64,000 bases of DNA from Bacteroidota bacterium (GTDB lineage Bacteria > Bacteroidota > Bacteroidia > Chitinophagales > Chitinophagaceae): NCBI GenBank assembly GCA_016711825.1, contig JADJSG010000011.1, forward strand, positions 273,295 to 337,294, given 5' to 3'. The stretch's first letter is position 1; every line of letters begins with the position of its first letter. The position numbers and the translations under genes were made by a program. Under the pieces are notes generated by a model. The model did no database searches and was not told the DNA's origin. It worked only from the letters and a program-made list of their open reading frames with translations. This document shows, one piece after another, positions 38,926 through 48,489 of the stretch.

Positions 38926-40869
38926 TTAAAGACGTTCCCGAATAATATTTTCAACCACACCAGGATCAAGCAATGTTGAAATATCACCTAAGTTTTCAGT
39001 ATCGCCTTCCGCTATTTTGCGTAGTATACGTCGCATTATTTTTCCGCTTCTCGTCTTTGGCAAACCTGTTACAAATTGAATTTTATCGGGCTTGGCAATT
39101 GCACCAATCAATCTTGCAACGGTTTGATTTATATCTTGTGTGATTAAGTTTTTATCATCCATTACCCCGCTAAAAATGACATAAGCATAAATACCTTGTC
39201 CCTTGATATCGTGCGGATAACCAACGATAGCACTTTCAACCACCCCTGTATGCCTATTGATTGCGTTCTCTAATTCAGCCGTTCCGATTCTATGTCCACT
39301 CACATTCAATACATCATCTACACGACCTGTAATTCTATAATTGCCCTCTACATCGCGTAAACAACCATCGCCTGTAAAATACATGTTTTGATATGTAGAA
39401 AAATAAGTTTGTCTGCAACGCTCATGATCGCCATATGTGGTACGAATAATAGACGGCCATGGATGACTGATACACAAATTACCACTGACTGTTTGCTTTG
39501 GCATTTCAGCCAAAGAAGCATCGCCACCGGGTATTGGATAACCATGTTCGTCAACCAAAAGCGGACATACCCCTGGCAATGGCAAAGTAGCATAAGTAGC
39601 TTTATGCGGAGTGATGCCTGCTAAATTCGAAATCATAATGCCACCTGTTTCAGTTTGCCACCATGTATCAACAATGGGGCAATTTCCTTTACCGATATGT
39701 TCATGAAACCAGTTCCAAGCTTCTTCATTGATAGGTTCACCCACACTTCCCAATACTTTCAATGAACTTAAATCTTTATGCTTGACATAATCCAATCCAA
39801 AACTCATGAGGCTACGAATAGCTGTGGGAGCTGTGTACAGAATATTGACTTTGTATTTATCTACAATATCCCAAAAACGACCTGCATCAGGCCAAGTAGG
39901 AATGCCTTCAAACATCAGTGTTGTAGCTCCTGCACTCAAAGGACCATACACTATATAACTATGCCCTGTAATCCAACCGATATCGGCTGTACAAAAATGA
40001 ATGTCGCCAGGCTGGTATTGAAATACATTGACAAAGGTATAGTTAGTATAAACCATATAGCCAGCACATGAATGCACTACCCCTTTTGGTTTGCCCGTAC
40101 TTCCACTGGTATATAATATAAACAATTCATCTTCAGCATCCATGGCTTCAGCTTCGCAAAAAGGATTGCCTGCTGTTTCCACTTTTTTAATTTCATCTTC
40201 CCACCATACTTCTTTTCCTTTTAACATACTCACTGGGGTACGTGTTCGGGTTAATACGATTACTTTTTGCACAGAACGACATTGTATGAGTGCTTCATCC
40301 ATCACCGATTTTAAAGGAATTTCCTTGTTGCCACGATAACCCCCATCGGCCGTAACTACGATATTGCATTCAGCATCATTGATTCGGTCTGCAATACTTT
40401 GCGCAGAAAATCCACCAAAAATAACTGAATGAATTGCGCCTATGCGTGCGCAAGCTAATACTGCAATGGCCAACTCAGGCACCATGGGCATATAAATACA
40501 AATACGATCACCTTTTTTTGCACCATTGTTTTTCAACACATTGGCAAATTGATTGACTTTAAACAACAATTCTTTGTACGATATCGAACGATGATGTTCT
40601 TCAGGGTCATTGCTTTCCCAAACGATAGCAGGCGTATGCGGTTGTGTCTCAGCCCATCTGTCTAAACAGTTTTCGGTGATATTCATTTTACCTCCTTTAA
40701 ACCATTCAATTTTTGGTTCGGTAAAATTCCAATCGAGCACTTGATCAAAATGTTTTTTCCAACGAAAATGCATGGCTATATCACCCCAAAATTTTTCAGG
40801 ATTTTCAATACTTTGTTTATAGACTTCATGATATTGTGCTAATGATGTTATTTGATATGGATATGACAT
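38926..40869 (-). CDS. acs: Acetyl-CoA synthetase (AMP-forming)
   Basis: The 647-residue protein shows the ANL core motifs in order: FILYTSGSTGKPKGVVH (P-loop, A3), WWQTETGGIMISNLAG (A5), YFTGDGCLRDVEGNYRITGR (A7) and DDVLNVSGHRIGTAE (A8). The acetylated lysine lies in KTRSGKIMRRILRKIA near the C-terminus. It activates acetate via acetyl-AMP to acetyl-CoA. The length is standard for Acs. It is convergent with comM and seems to form its own transcript. Confidence 0.95.
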   Translation of the reverse strand: MSYPYQITSLAQYHEVYKQSIENPEKFWGDIAMHFRWKKHFDQVLDWNFTEPKIEWFKGGKMNITENCLDRWAETQPHTPAIVWESNDPEEHHRSISYKELLFKVNQFANVLKNNGAKKGDRICIYMPMVPELAIAVLACARIGAIHSVIFGGFSAQSIADRINDAECNIVVTADGGYRGNKEIPLKSVMDEALIQCRSVQKVIVLTRTRTPVSMLKGKEVWWEDEIKKVETAGNPFCEAEAMDAEDELFILYTSGSTGKPKGVVHSCAGYMVYTNYTFVNVFQYQPGDIHFCTADIGWITGHSYIVYGPLSAGATTLMFEGIPTWPDAGRFWDIVDKYKVNILYTAPTAIRSLMSFGLDYVKHKDLSSLKVLGSVGEPINEEAWNWFHEHIGKGNCPIVDTWWQTETGGIMISNLAGITPHKATYATLPLPGVCPLLVDEHGYPIPGGDASLAEMPKQTVSGNLCISHPWPSIIRTTYGDHERCRQTYFSTYQNMYFTGDGCLRDVEGNYRITGRVDDVLNVSGHRIGTAELENAINRHTGVVESAIVGYPHDIKGQGIYAYVIFSGVMDDKNLITQDINQTVARLIGAIAKPDKIQFVTGLPKTRSGKIMRRILRKIAEGDTENLGDISTLLDPGVVENIIRERL

Positions 40870-41040
40870 ACTTGTATGTTTTTAGTTTGACGAACTAAAA
40901 GTAAAACTAAAAATTAAAGACTAAATAAATTTCTTGCTAAAATGGTATAGCTAACTTGAAGTTTCACAAGAAGACAAAAGAATTATACATTGCTAAATAT
41001 AATTCTGTGTGTCATCAATGCAAATTCCATTAATTTATGA

Positions 41041-42303
41041 TCAATTATAAATTGTCTCAACAGAATAATCAAGCTCAGCAATCTCCATATTATCCTTTGA
41101 ATCAAGATCGGGAATTATTGAAACCAAAACGGTTGAAACACCTTGTTTATAAAACCAAGGTACATGTATTAAGGTTTTCAGATATATTGTTCCTATGCAA
41201 TAATTCCGTTGTTCACATGTGTATTGCTCTTCCACACGAATTAAATCATCGATAAGACTTTGATGTTGTGCACTATAACTTACATAGATTCTCAACACAG
41301 CTTGTTGCGACAAGGTATACTCAGGTAATGAGGATGATTTTTTATATTCATATTTATATTGATATCGTAGTGCCGCAATATCGCTCAAAACAGCAGATGA
41401 TGTGGGATACCTTCCTGCACCTTTCCCATATAAAAATTGCTCATCTGCCAATTTACTTCCAATGAGTACCCCATTGTATTCATTATCTACAGATGATAAT
41501 TTATTGCTGGCTCCTACAAATGTTGGCAAAACAAATGCAATAACTTCTTGTTTGTTGATGCAAACAGCATTGGCCACCAATTTAATGGTATTCCCTTTTT
41601 CAGCAGCATATTGTGTATCCTTTTCATGTAAATGAGTAATACCTTGATGGAGTATATTAGTCGGGTGCACATCAATACCATAGGCATGTTTAAGTACAAT
41701 GGCTAATTTATTGACGGCGTCTTTACCTTCTACATCCAAGCCTGGATCACTTTCTGCAAAACCCAATTGTTGCGCCTGCTTTAGCGCTTCATCATAACAC
41801 CATTTCTCCTGACTCATTTTTGTTAAAATATAATTGGTAGACCCATTCACAATACCTGAAAATGAATGTAACAAATCATTGTCGTAATATTCTTCCAAAT
41901 TACGTATCACAGGTATACTGCCACATACGGCCGCTTCATACAATAAAGACACCTTGTGTGTTTTTTGCAAGTCAATGAGTTCTGGTAAATGGGCTGCAAT
42001 CATTTTTTTATTTGCACTTACTACATGCTTACCTTGCTTTAATGCTTGCGAAACAATATGATAAGCGGCTTCAGCATCGTCGATTAATTCTACCACCACA
42101 TTGATAATGGGATCAAAAAGTATTTCACTTGCATCAGTAGTAAACAATTCCTTGGGTGCATTGCGTTCTTTAAAAAGATGCTTTATAGCTATTTTTCGAA
42201 TCGTTGCATTGAGCGAAGGGGTTTGTTTCAGTACGCTGAAGATACCCTCACCAACTACTCCAAATCCGAAAAGTCCGATATTTAATTTAGTATGTTTTGA
42301 CAT
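41041..42303 (-). CDS. hom: Homoserine dehydrogenase
   Basis: The 420-residue protein has the NAD(P)-binding motif GLFGFGVVGEGIFSVL, the hom core segments VVSANKKMIAAHLPEL and GIVNGSTNYILTKMS, and the catalytic region GFAESDPGLDVEGKDAVNKL. About 90 further C-terminal residues (LRIYVSYSAQHQSLIDDLIR) resemble an ACT-like regulatory end. It reduces aspartate semialdehyde to homoserine for Met and Thr. It follows the metB-like gene after 12 bases, so it is probably governed by the same SAM riboswitch. Confidence 0.93.
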   Translation of the reverse strand: MSKHTKLNIGLFGFGVVGEGIFSVLKQTPSLNATIRKIAIKHLFKERNAPKELFTTDASEILFDPIINVVVELIDDAEAAYHIVSQALKQGKHVVSANKKMIAAHLPELIDLQKTHKVSLLYEAAVCGSIPVIRNLEEYYDNDLLHSFSGIVNGSTNYILTKMSQEKWCYDEALKQAQQLGFAESDPGLDVEGKDAVNKLAIVLKHAYGIDVHPTNILHQGITHLHEKDTQYAAEKGNTIKLVANAVCINKQEVIAFVLPTFVGASNKLSSVDNEYNGVLIGSKLADEQFLYGKGAGRYPTSSAVLSDIAALRYQYKYEYKKSSSLPEYTLSQQAVLRIYVSYSAQHQSLIDDLIRVEEQYTCEQRNYCIGTIYLKTLIHVPWFYKQGVSTVLVSIIPDLDSKDNMEIAELDYSVETIYN

Positions 42304-42315
42304 AAAATATTTTTT

Positions 42316-43485
42316 TTAAATTGTTTGTAATGTTGCTGTTGCACATTTCGTAAATGCTTGTTTCAAATCATTGATTAAATCATCTGTTCCCTCTATTCCA
42401 CATGACAAACGAATCAATGAATCCTGAATACCAGATGCCAATCTTTTTTCACGAGGAATAGATTTGTGGGTCATTTGTGCCGGGTGACAACACAAACTTT
42501 TCACGCCACCCAAACTTTCAGCCAATTTAAAATAATTTGTAGCGGTGACGAACTGAGTAGCTGCCGCTTCAGTATCATCTTTCAATGTAAAAGAAAGTAC
42601 ACCACCATAAAGACCATGTTGTTGAAGCTTTGCAATAGCATGATTTTTATGCGAAGCTAAACCGGGATAATACACTTGATCGACCTCCTCACATTGTGTG
42701 AGAAATTGTGCCACTTTGAAGGCTGTTTGACATTGTCGCTCAACCCGCAATTCGAGGGTTTCAATACCACGTATCAACAGCCAACAATCTTGTGGACCCA
42801 ATATTCCTCCGCTTGCATTTTGAATAAATTTAATGTCTACTGCTAACTTTTCTGAATTCACCACTACCAGGCCAGCTACTAAATCAGAATGTCCGCCCAA
42901 GTATTTTGTACCGCTATGAATGACGATATCGGCACCAAGTACAAAAGGTTGTTGCGCTATGGGTGATGCAAAAGTATTGTCAACCACTAAAAGGGCATTA
43001 AAGGCATGTGCAATTTTTGCTGCTTGAGCGATATCAGTAATTTTAAGCGTTGGATTTGTTGGCGATTCGATCCATACCAGTTTTGTTTTCTCATTGATAA
43101 CATCGAGTATTCGATTTGCATCTGTGGTATCAACATAGTGAATTTTAATACCAAATTTTTGATACACCTGTGTAAACAGGCGATAGGCGCCACCATAAAT
43201 ATCTTCTACCGCCACAATTTCATCGCCATAGGAAAGTGTTTTGAGTACCGCATCTATAGCTGCAAGGCCTGTCGCAAAGGCAAATGCAGCGCTACCACCT
43301 TCAAGGGTAGCCACAAGATTTTCGAGTACTGCCCGTGTAGGATTATTGCTTCGTGCATAGTCATATCCCTTGTTGACGCCTGGTGCTTCTTGCACAAAGG
43401 TAGCGGTTTGGTAAATAGGAACTGAAATAGAACCTGTTAGCGGATCTACTGGAATCGAATGAATAATGTTTGTTGTTTTGCTCAT
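42316..43485 (-). CDS. metB: Cystathionine gamma-synthase-type PLP enzyme
   Basis: The 389-residue protein is a Cys/Met metabolism PLP enzyme. YDYARSNNPTRAVLE and the PLP lysine in IHSGTKYLGGHSDLVAG are clear, as are VWIESPTNPTLKI and the C-terminal RLSCGIEGTDDLINDL. Members include cystathionine gamma-synthase, O-acetylhomoserine sulfhydrylase and gamma-lyases, and sequence alone does not settle which. The SAM riboswitch upstream and hom downstream point to methionine synthesis, hence the metB-like call. It is the first gene of a two-gene operon. Confidence 0.88.
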   Translation of the reverse strand: MSKTTNIIHSIPVDPLTGSISVPIYQTATFVQEAPGVNKGYDYARSNNPTRAVLENLVATLEGGSAAFAFATGLAAIDAVLKTLSYGDEIVAVEDIYGGAYRLFTQVYQKFGIKIHYVDTTDANRILDVINEKTKLVWIESPTNPTLKITDIAQAAKIAHAFNALLVVDNTFASPIAQQPFVLGADIVIHSGTKYLGGHSDLVAGLVVVNSEKLAVDIKFIQNASGGILGPQDCWLLIRGIETLELRVERQCQTAFKVAQFLTQCEEVDQVYYPGLASHKNHAIAKLQQHGLYGGVLSFTLKDDTEAAATQFVTATNYFKLAESLGGVKSLCCHPAQMTHKSIPREKRLASGIQDSLIRLSCGIEGTDDLINDLKQAFTKCATATLQTI

Positions 43486-43562
43486 TGTAATTTGTTTTTA
43501 TTTGTTTTAAAAAATGATAAAAACACTTACAGAAAAATAAAGAAATGGGCAAGAGCTAAAAT

Positions 43563-43600
43563 AAAAAAAGCTCTTCCGATTTCGTCAGAAGAGCTTTTTT
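43563..43600 (-). terminator. Riboswitch-controlled terminator before metB
   Basis: On the minus strand GAAGAGC/GCTCTTC with flanking A/T pairs forms a stem of about 13 bp, loop of 11, followed by a run of seven T. It stands between the SAM aptamer and the ATG at 43485, as in transcription-attenuating riboswitches. Confidence 0.85.
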
Positions 43601-43635
43601 AATATCGTGCACAATATTGTATGAGCTGTTTCTAA

Positions 43636-43745
43636 CTTATCTGTCCAAACAAATTTGTTTGGCTGGAATTGGCACCTTATACATCTTTCGCTGTACAGGT
43701 TGTCAAGGTTTCATCGGGCCATTACCCTCTACCTTTCTTGATAAG
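43636..43745 (-). ncRNA. SAM-I riboswitch aptamer (S-box leader)
   Basis: On the minus strand the aptamer begins CTTATCAAGAAAGGTAGAGG, continues TGGCCCGATGAAACCTTGAC, and has AAGGTGCCAATTCCAGC near the 3' side before GATAAG. P1 pairs CTTATC with GATAAG. The conserved kink-turn and core segments (GATGAAACC, GGTGCCAATTCCAGC) match the SAM-I consensus. Binding SAM would stabilise P1 and allow the terminator downstream, switching off metB-hom. The palindrome AATATCGTGCACAATATT (43601-43618) lies between the aptamer and the terminator. Confidence 0.92.
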
Positions 43746-43904
43746 TGCTATTAAAGAACTGCTGCAAATGTAAATACAATCATTTCATATTTACAAATAT
43801 TTTTTTTTGGTTAATACCATTAGCTTTTATATTTTAGTTATGGCTTATACCCGAACTTAACTTAAAAAATTACAGATTTCGGAATTATAATTTAAATTTA
43901 CATT

Positions 43905-44126
43905 ATGAAACAATATTCGGAGATAATTACAATCGACCCTCAAATTAGATTTGGGAAACCTTGCGTTAGAGGAATGAGAATTTCGGTTTATGACGTTTTA
44001 AGTTGGTATGCTTCAGGTATGACTGAAGACGATATACTTGAGGATTATCCAGAATTGACAAAGGAAGATTTATTAGCTGTCTTAGCTTTTGCTGCTGACA
44101 GAGAACATCGTGTCAAAGTTGCATAA
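43905..44126 (+). CDS. DUF433 antitoxin-like protein
   Basis: The 73-residue protein has the DUF433 signature: IDPQIRFGKPCVRGMRISVY, then the helix-turn-helix segment DVLSWYASGMTEDDILEDYP and AVLAFAADREHRV. In DUF433/DUF5615 pairs this member is the antitoxin and may bind the promoter. Its stop TAA overlaps the start of the next gene by one base (TAATG). The neighbours suggest horizontal movement. Confidence 0.88.
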   Translation: MKQYSEIITIDPQIRFGKPCVRGMRISVYDVLSWYASGMTEDDILEDYPELTKEDLLAVLAFAADREHRVKVA

Positions 44127-44467
44127 TGAAGTTACTTTTTGATCAAAATATTTCATTTAGGATAATTGGGAAATTGCAAGACATAATGCCATTTGCTAGC
44201 CAAGTAAGGCTGCTTGGTTTAGAGAACAGCACTGACATTGAAATATGGGATTTTGCGAAAGCAAATGACTATACGATTATAACTTTTGATACAGATTTTT
44301 ATGACATATCATTAATTAAAGATACACCACCCAAAATTATTTGGTTGAGATTTGGAAACACATCCACTACACAGTTAGCTTCATACATAAGGAGCAATTT
44401 GGAATTGATTAAGGAATTTATTCAAAATGCGGATTATAAAGATTTGGCTTGTTTAGAAATTGAATAA
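44126..44467 (+). CDS. DUF5615 PIN-like toxin
   Basis: The 113-residue protein matches DUF5615/PIN_5: MKLLFDQNISFRIIGKLQDI, then AKANDYTIITFDTDFYD with the acidic residues of the PIN-type nuclease, and PPKIIWLRFGNTSTTQLASY. It is the expected toxin partner of the DUF433 gene and translationally coupled to it. PIN domains usually cut RNA. The family is proposed to be VapC-like, but direct activity data are not known to me. Confidence 0.88.
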   Translation: MKLLFDQNISFRIIGKLQDIMPFASQVRLLGLENSTDIEIWDFAKANDYTIITFDTDFYDISLIKDTPPKIIWLRFGNTSTTQLASYIRSNLELIKEFIQNADYKDLACLEIE

Positions 44468-44636
44468 TTACACTAGCCATAACACACGGCAAAGCGTCAT
44501 AGCGGCTGAGTAGCTTTTCGATCTGTTTCTCTTTATTGAGCTTTGGAATAAATTCTAAACATGAAATCAGACTCCTACAAATACGCTATCGGTATAAAAT
44601 AAAATATACCCCATAAGCTATAAACTTGATATGAAA

Positions 44637-44748
44637 TATTATACCAAAATACATTAAAAACAGCCTTTAAGTTATTAGCTCAAATGCAATGTAAATCGTC
44701 ATCATAGCGACATTATGCAGGCTACACTTTAAATACATTTGGCATTAC
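44637..44748 (-). repeat. Dispersed two-hairpin repeat, copy D
   Basis: Read on the minus strand: GTAATGCCAAATGTATTTAA at the start, TTTGAGCTAATAACTT in the loop area and TTTTAATGTATTTTGGTATA at the end. The middle part is diverged, but the start, the loop area and the end match copies B and E in order. It lies between the TA cassette and the ftsZ terminator. Bases 44484-44636 hold nothing else I can name. Confidence 0.6.
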
Positions 44749-44811
44749 TGCATTGCTTTTTATATGAGCATGGACTTTTGATTCAATACATTTATTGTGA
44801 AATATATAGAA

Positions 44812-44843
44812 TCAAAATAAAAGAGGCCCACACATGTGAGCCT
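44812..44843 (-). terminator. Terminator of the dcw operon after ftsZ
   Basis: On the minus strand AGGCTCACATGTGTGGGCCT folds into an 8-9 bp stem with a small loop, followed by CTTTTATTTT. It ends the long leftward operon, 60 bases after ftsZ. Confidence 0.75.
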
Positions 44844-44905
44844 CCCGTTTTTAACCCATAAAAACGATTTTTTGTTTGTTTATTAAGTATTAGGTCAAAC
44901 TCCCC

Positions 44906-46819
44906 TTAATCAGGATTTTTACCATTCAAAAAGGAATTTAATGTACTGATATTATTCCCTCCATTACCATCTGTTACTCTTACTGAACTGTAGGTATCTT
45001 CTGCAGAGTTGCCATGATTTTCTAAGGCAATATTACGTCGTTGATAGGCAGGTATATTGTGTTCATGATCGTCAATATCTGCTTTGTTGACATTAAAACT
45101 CATGGAACGTAATTTGCTTGCACGTTCTTCGAGTGCACGTTTTTGCAATTCAAAATTGGCTTCTGCTTCAAGTTCCATATCGGTTAACAAACGACTCCCT
45201 TTACGACGATTCAATGTAATTCCCTTGATGGTTACATAATCATCCTGCATTTCTTGTGCAGTTTTTTCCACCATTTGAATGCTTTCATTCACTGGAGATT
45301 CGCTAAACAATTTATCTATTTCTTCTTGTATTGGATTTACAGATTCAGTTACCAGTTCAATCGTTTGATTGAGAATTATTTCATTACTTACTGTTTCATT
45401 GACTGATATTTCATTGACTGGCATTTCAGGTGTTGTTGCATCCAATTCAAACACCACCCTATTCTCTGGCCATGTGTTTGCAGGTTCTTCTACTTGGGGT
45501 ATTGATGAAGTTTCAACAATGGGCAACTCCGCTACGGGTTGTATATTGATTTCATTTGTTTCTTCAAGATTAAAAATAACTTTTTCTTCTGTTTGAGCAC
45601 TTGGTATTGGATTATTAACAACAGGTGCTTTTGTGATATGGAAACGACCTAATCCGAAGGCGAGTCTATTGGGAATGGCAGGTGGTTCTATTTCTACCAT
45701 TTCGATATTGGCTGTTGGTTGAGGCTGGGTATGACTAGCCAAATTTTCAAACAACTGAGGATCGGCAGGTTGTTCTTCATGTAAAGTATAGACTACTTTA
45801 TCTTTATCTGCTTTAGGTTTTTTGAAATCTGTTTTATATGCATTATTTGTGCTTGTATAGTCAAAACCAGTGGCAATAACCGTTACACTGATATTATCTT
45901 CGAGGTTATCATCAAAGCCAGTACCAAATATAACATCACAATCATCCCCTGCCATTTCCTGTACATAGGCTTGTATCATTTCTACTTCATCGAGGGTGTG
46001 TTCATGTACGCCATGGGCAGAGTTAATATTGAGTAATACCCACTTAGCACCATTTATATTATTATCGTTGAGCAATGGTGAGTTAATTGCTTTTTCAACA
46101 GCTTCATACGCACGACCTTCGCCTTTAGCAATGGCACTACCTAAGATAGCCACACCTCCATCACGCATTACAGTACTCACATCTGCAAAATCAACTACAA
46201 TATGTCCCTGCGAATTGATCACATCAGTAATACATTTAGTAGCTGTTGCGAGTATATCATCGGCTTTGCAAAAAGCTTGAGATGTAGGAATATTGCCAAA
46301 TTGATGACGCAATTTATCATTTGAAATCACAAGAATGGTATCTACATTTTCACGCATTTTAGCGATTCCTTCTTCTGCCTGACGCATACGTCTTTTGCCT
46401 TCATATGAAAAAGGTGTGGTGATAATACCTACTGTAAGGATGCCTAAATCTTTGGCTACTTTAGCTACGATGGGTGCTCCACCTGTACCGGTGCCACCAC
46501 CCATGCCAGCAGTAACAAAAACCATTTTTGTATTATTGACTAATAAACTTTCTATTTCGGCTATGCTTTCTTCACAGGCAAGCATACCTATTTCGGGATT
46601 TGCACCTGCTCCAAGTCCCTGGGTCAATGATGGCCCCAGTTGAATTTTAGTGGGTACTGTGCTATTGTGCAATGCTTTTTTATCAGTATTACATACAATA
46701 AAATCTACGCCCTCTATACCGAGGCCATACATATAGTTTACGGCATTACCGCCGCCGCCGCCTACACCAATTACTTTGATGATAGAGGCATTGTTTTGTG
46801 GAAGCTCAAATTGAATCAT
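44906..46819 (-). CDS. ftsZ: Cell-division protein FtsZ with long C-terminal region
   Basis: This is the tubulin-like GTPase that forms the division ring. The first ~320 residues hold the GTPase core: GVGGGGGNAVNYMYG, the tubulin signature GMGGGTGTGGAPIVAKVA and NSAHGVHEHTLDEVEM. The ~300-residue C-terminal region is much longer than in E. coli (637 vs 383 residues), as often in Bacteroidota. It is Glu/Asn/Pro-rich, with a helical segment (TDMELEAEANFELQKRALEE), a conserved IPAYQRR peptide and an extreme tail TLNSFLNGKNPD. The tail region probably binds FtsA. It is the last gene of the dcw operon. Confidence 0.95.
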   Translation of the reverse strand: MIQFELPQNNASIIKVIGVGGGGGNAVNYMYGLGIEGVDFIVCNTDKKALHNSTVPTKIQLGPSLTQGLGAGANPEIGMLACEESIAEIESLLVNNTKMVFVTAGMGGGTGTGGAPIVAKVAKDLGILTVGIITTPFSYEGKRRMRQAEEGIAKMRENVDTILVISNDKLRHQFGNIPTSQAFCKADDILATATKCITDVINSQGHIVVDFADVSTVMRDGGVAILGSAIAKGEGRAYEAVEKAINSPLLNDNNINGAKWVLLNINSAHGVHEHTLDEVEMIQAYVQEMAGDDCDVIFGTGFDDNLEDNISVTVIATGFDYTSTNNAYKTDFKKPKADKDKVVYTLHEEQPADPQLFENLASHTQPQPTANIEMVEIEPPAIPNRLAFGLGRFHITKAPVVNNPIPSAQTEEKVIFNLEETNEINIQPVAELPIVETSSIPQVEEPANTWPENRVVFELDATTPEMPVNEISVNETVSNEIILNQTIELVTESVNPIQEEIDKLFSESPVNESIQMVEKTAQEMQDDYVTIKGITLNRRKGSRLLTDMELEAEANFELQKRALEERASKLRSMSFNVNKADIDDHEHNIPAYQRRNIALENHGNSAEDTYSSVRVTDGNGGNNISTLNSFLNGKNPD

Positions 46820-46894
46820 GTTTTTTGAATTTTTATGGGTTGTTAAATAAAAGTGTAATTGTTGAATTTTTTAGTAGATTATTCAATGACTCTT

Positions 46895-48451
46895 TTATCC
46901 GTTATCCAATTTTTCATCGTCTACATTTTCAAACCAGTACATTACTTTGCTTTTTACTGTTTTAAAAATACTATTCACAAGTTCTGCCCTATTTTTACCT
47001 AACTGTTTGGCTTCGGGCATTTCCGTATTTAATGTAGCTTCTGCTTGTCCTTGTTCGTTCTGTTGTGCAACACCATCTAATGAAGATTGCATCTCCTGAT
47101 GCTGGTTATCTGAAGAGAAAAAGTCGGTGGCGCTTGTTTCGGGTGTTTCGCCAAACTCCATGTTCAACAATTCCTGTGGCGAAGCTTCAAATGTTTTAGT
47201 CATTGTCACAAAGGTTCCTTCTATTTCATCATTGTTGGCTAATGACTCTTCAGAATTGTTAGAAATAAAACGCAAGCGATTGCTTTCAAAATCGTCATAA
47301 CCACGAAGTATAAGTCCGATACAAGTTGCATACATTGGTTTCATCAGTTCAGGAATATAACCAACAGACAAATGTTCATTTGGCAATCCGAGTCGTGCAG
47401 GCATCCCTGTTTTGAATTCGGTAAGTTGCATGATGTGTTTGAGTTGACTACCCCCACCTGTGAGTATAATACCACCGTGTAGTTTGTCCTGCAAGTTCAT
47501 TTGTTTAATATGATACATCACGTATTCGAGTATTTCTTCCATACGAGATTGAATAATATTCGCTAAGTTTTTAGCTGAGATTTCCTTTTGAGGTTGTCCT
47601 TTCAAACCAGGAATGGTGATATAGGCATTTGATTGGGCTTCATCGGCTAAAGCCATCCCAAATTTAACTTTCATTTGTTCAGCTTGTGTTCGCAATACAC
47701 CCAATCCCTGACGGATATCATTGGTGATATTGACACCTGCGATAGGTATCACTACAGTATGTTTCAACATACCTTCATGAAAAATGGCAAGGTCAGTGGT
47801 ACCACCACCAATATCAACGATGGCTACGCCTGATTCGAAATCTTCTGGACACATAACTGCTGCAGCAGATGCCAATGGTTGCAATACCAAATCTTTGGTG
47901 CTCAATTGAGCTCTTTGTACACAACGATGTATATTTCTAATCGCAGATTTATCGCCTGTTACAATATGAAAATTAGCACCGATACGCACCCCTGTCATGC
48001 CTACCACTTCCTGCAGACTAAAACCTTCTAAGCTATCTACTGTAAAATCTTGTGGTATGATATCAATGATTTGATCATTGGCAGGAATAAATGTTTTGTA
48101 TTGATCTTTGATTAAGGCATCAATATCTTCTTTTCGTATTTCTTCTTCTACATTATTGATCACTCTATCGCCACGTGTTTGTAAACTTTTGATGTGATGA
48201 CCAGCGATACCCACATATACTTCTTTGATATTTAGGTTGGGGTTACTAGCCAAACAATCTTCAAGGGCTATATTGATTGAGCGTATACACTCGTCAATAT
48301 TAAGCACCATGCCATGATTCACTCCACTACTTTCGGCTTTACCAAAACCTAGTATTTCGAGTTTGCCAAATTCATTTTTACGCCCTGCAATAGCGGCAAT
48401 TTTAGTGGTGCCAATGTCAAGGCCTACGATAACTGGATTTTCTTTTTGCAT
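46895..48451 (-). CDS. ftsA: Cell-division protein FtsA
   Basis: The 518-residue actin-like ATPase tethers FtsZ to the membrane. Visible motifs are phosphate-1 GLDIGTTKIAAIAG, the SHS2-type 1C domain around LNIKEVYVGIAGHHIKSLQ, phosphate-2 VAIVDIGGGTTDLAIF and the adenosine motif LTGGGSQLKHI. The C-terminus has an extra ~100-residue linker, then a basic-amphipathic end (NSIFKTVKSKVMYWFENVDD) fit for membrane binding. It lies 75 bases upstream of ftsZ and 38 downstream of ftsQ. Confidence 0.94.
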   Translation of the reverse strand: MQKENPVIVGLDIGTTKIAAIAGRKNEFGKLEILGFGKAESSGVNHGMVLNIDECIRSINIALEDCLASNPNLNIKEVYVGIAGHHIKSLQTRGDRVINNVEEEIRKEDIDALIKDQYKTFIPANDQIIDIIPQDFTVDSLEGFSLQEVVGMTGVRIGANFHIVTGDKSAIRNIHRCVQRAQLSTKDLVLQPLASAAAVMCPEDFESGVAIVDIGGGTTDLAIFHEGMLKHTVVIPIAGVNITNDIRQGLGVLRTQAEQMKVKFGMALADEAQSNAYITIPGLKGQPQKEISAKNLANIIQSRMEEILEYVMYHIKQMNLQDKLHGGIILTGGGSQLKHIMQLTEFKTGMPARLGLPNEHLSVGYIPELMKPMYATCIGLILRGYDDFESNRLRFISNNSEESLANNDEIEGTFVTMTKTFEASPQELLNMEFGETPETSATDFFSSDNQHQEMQSSLDGVAQQNEQGQAEATLNTEMPEAKQLGKNRAELVNSIFKTVKSKVMYWFENVDDEKLDNG

Positions 48452-48489
48452 ATAATTGTTGTTGTGTTTGATGTTGTGATTAAAAAAAT

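Larger units (their letters stand above)
43837..44483. other. Toxin-antitoxin cassette bounded by 9-bp inverted repeats
   Basis: GTTATGGCT at 43837-43845 and AGCCATAAC at 44475-44483 are exact inverted copies, 60 bases before the antitoxin and 8 bases after the toxin. The pair thus looks like a compact cassette. No integrase or transposase lies next to it. Confidence 0.4.
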
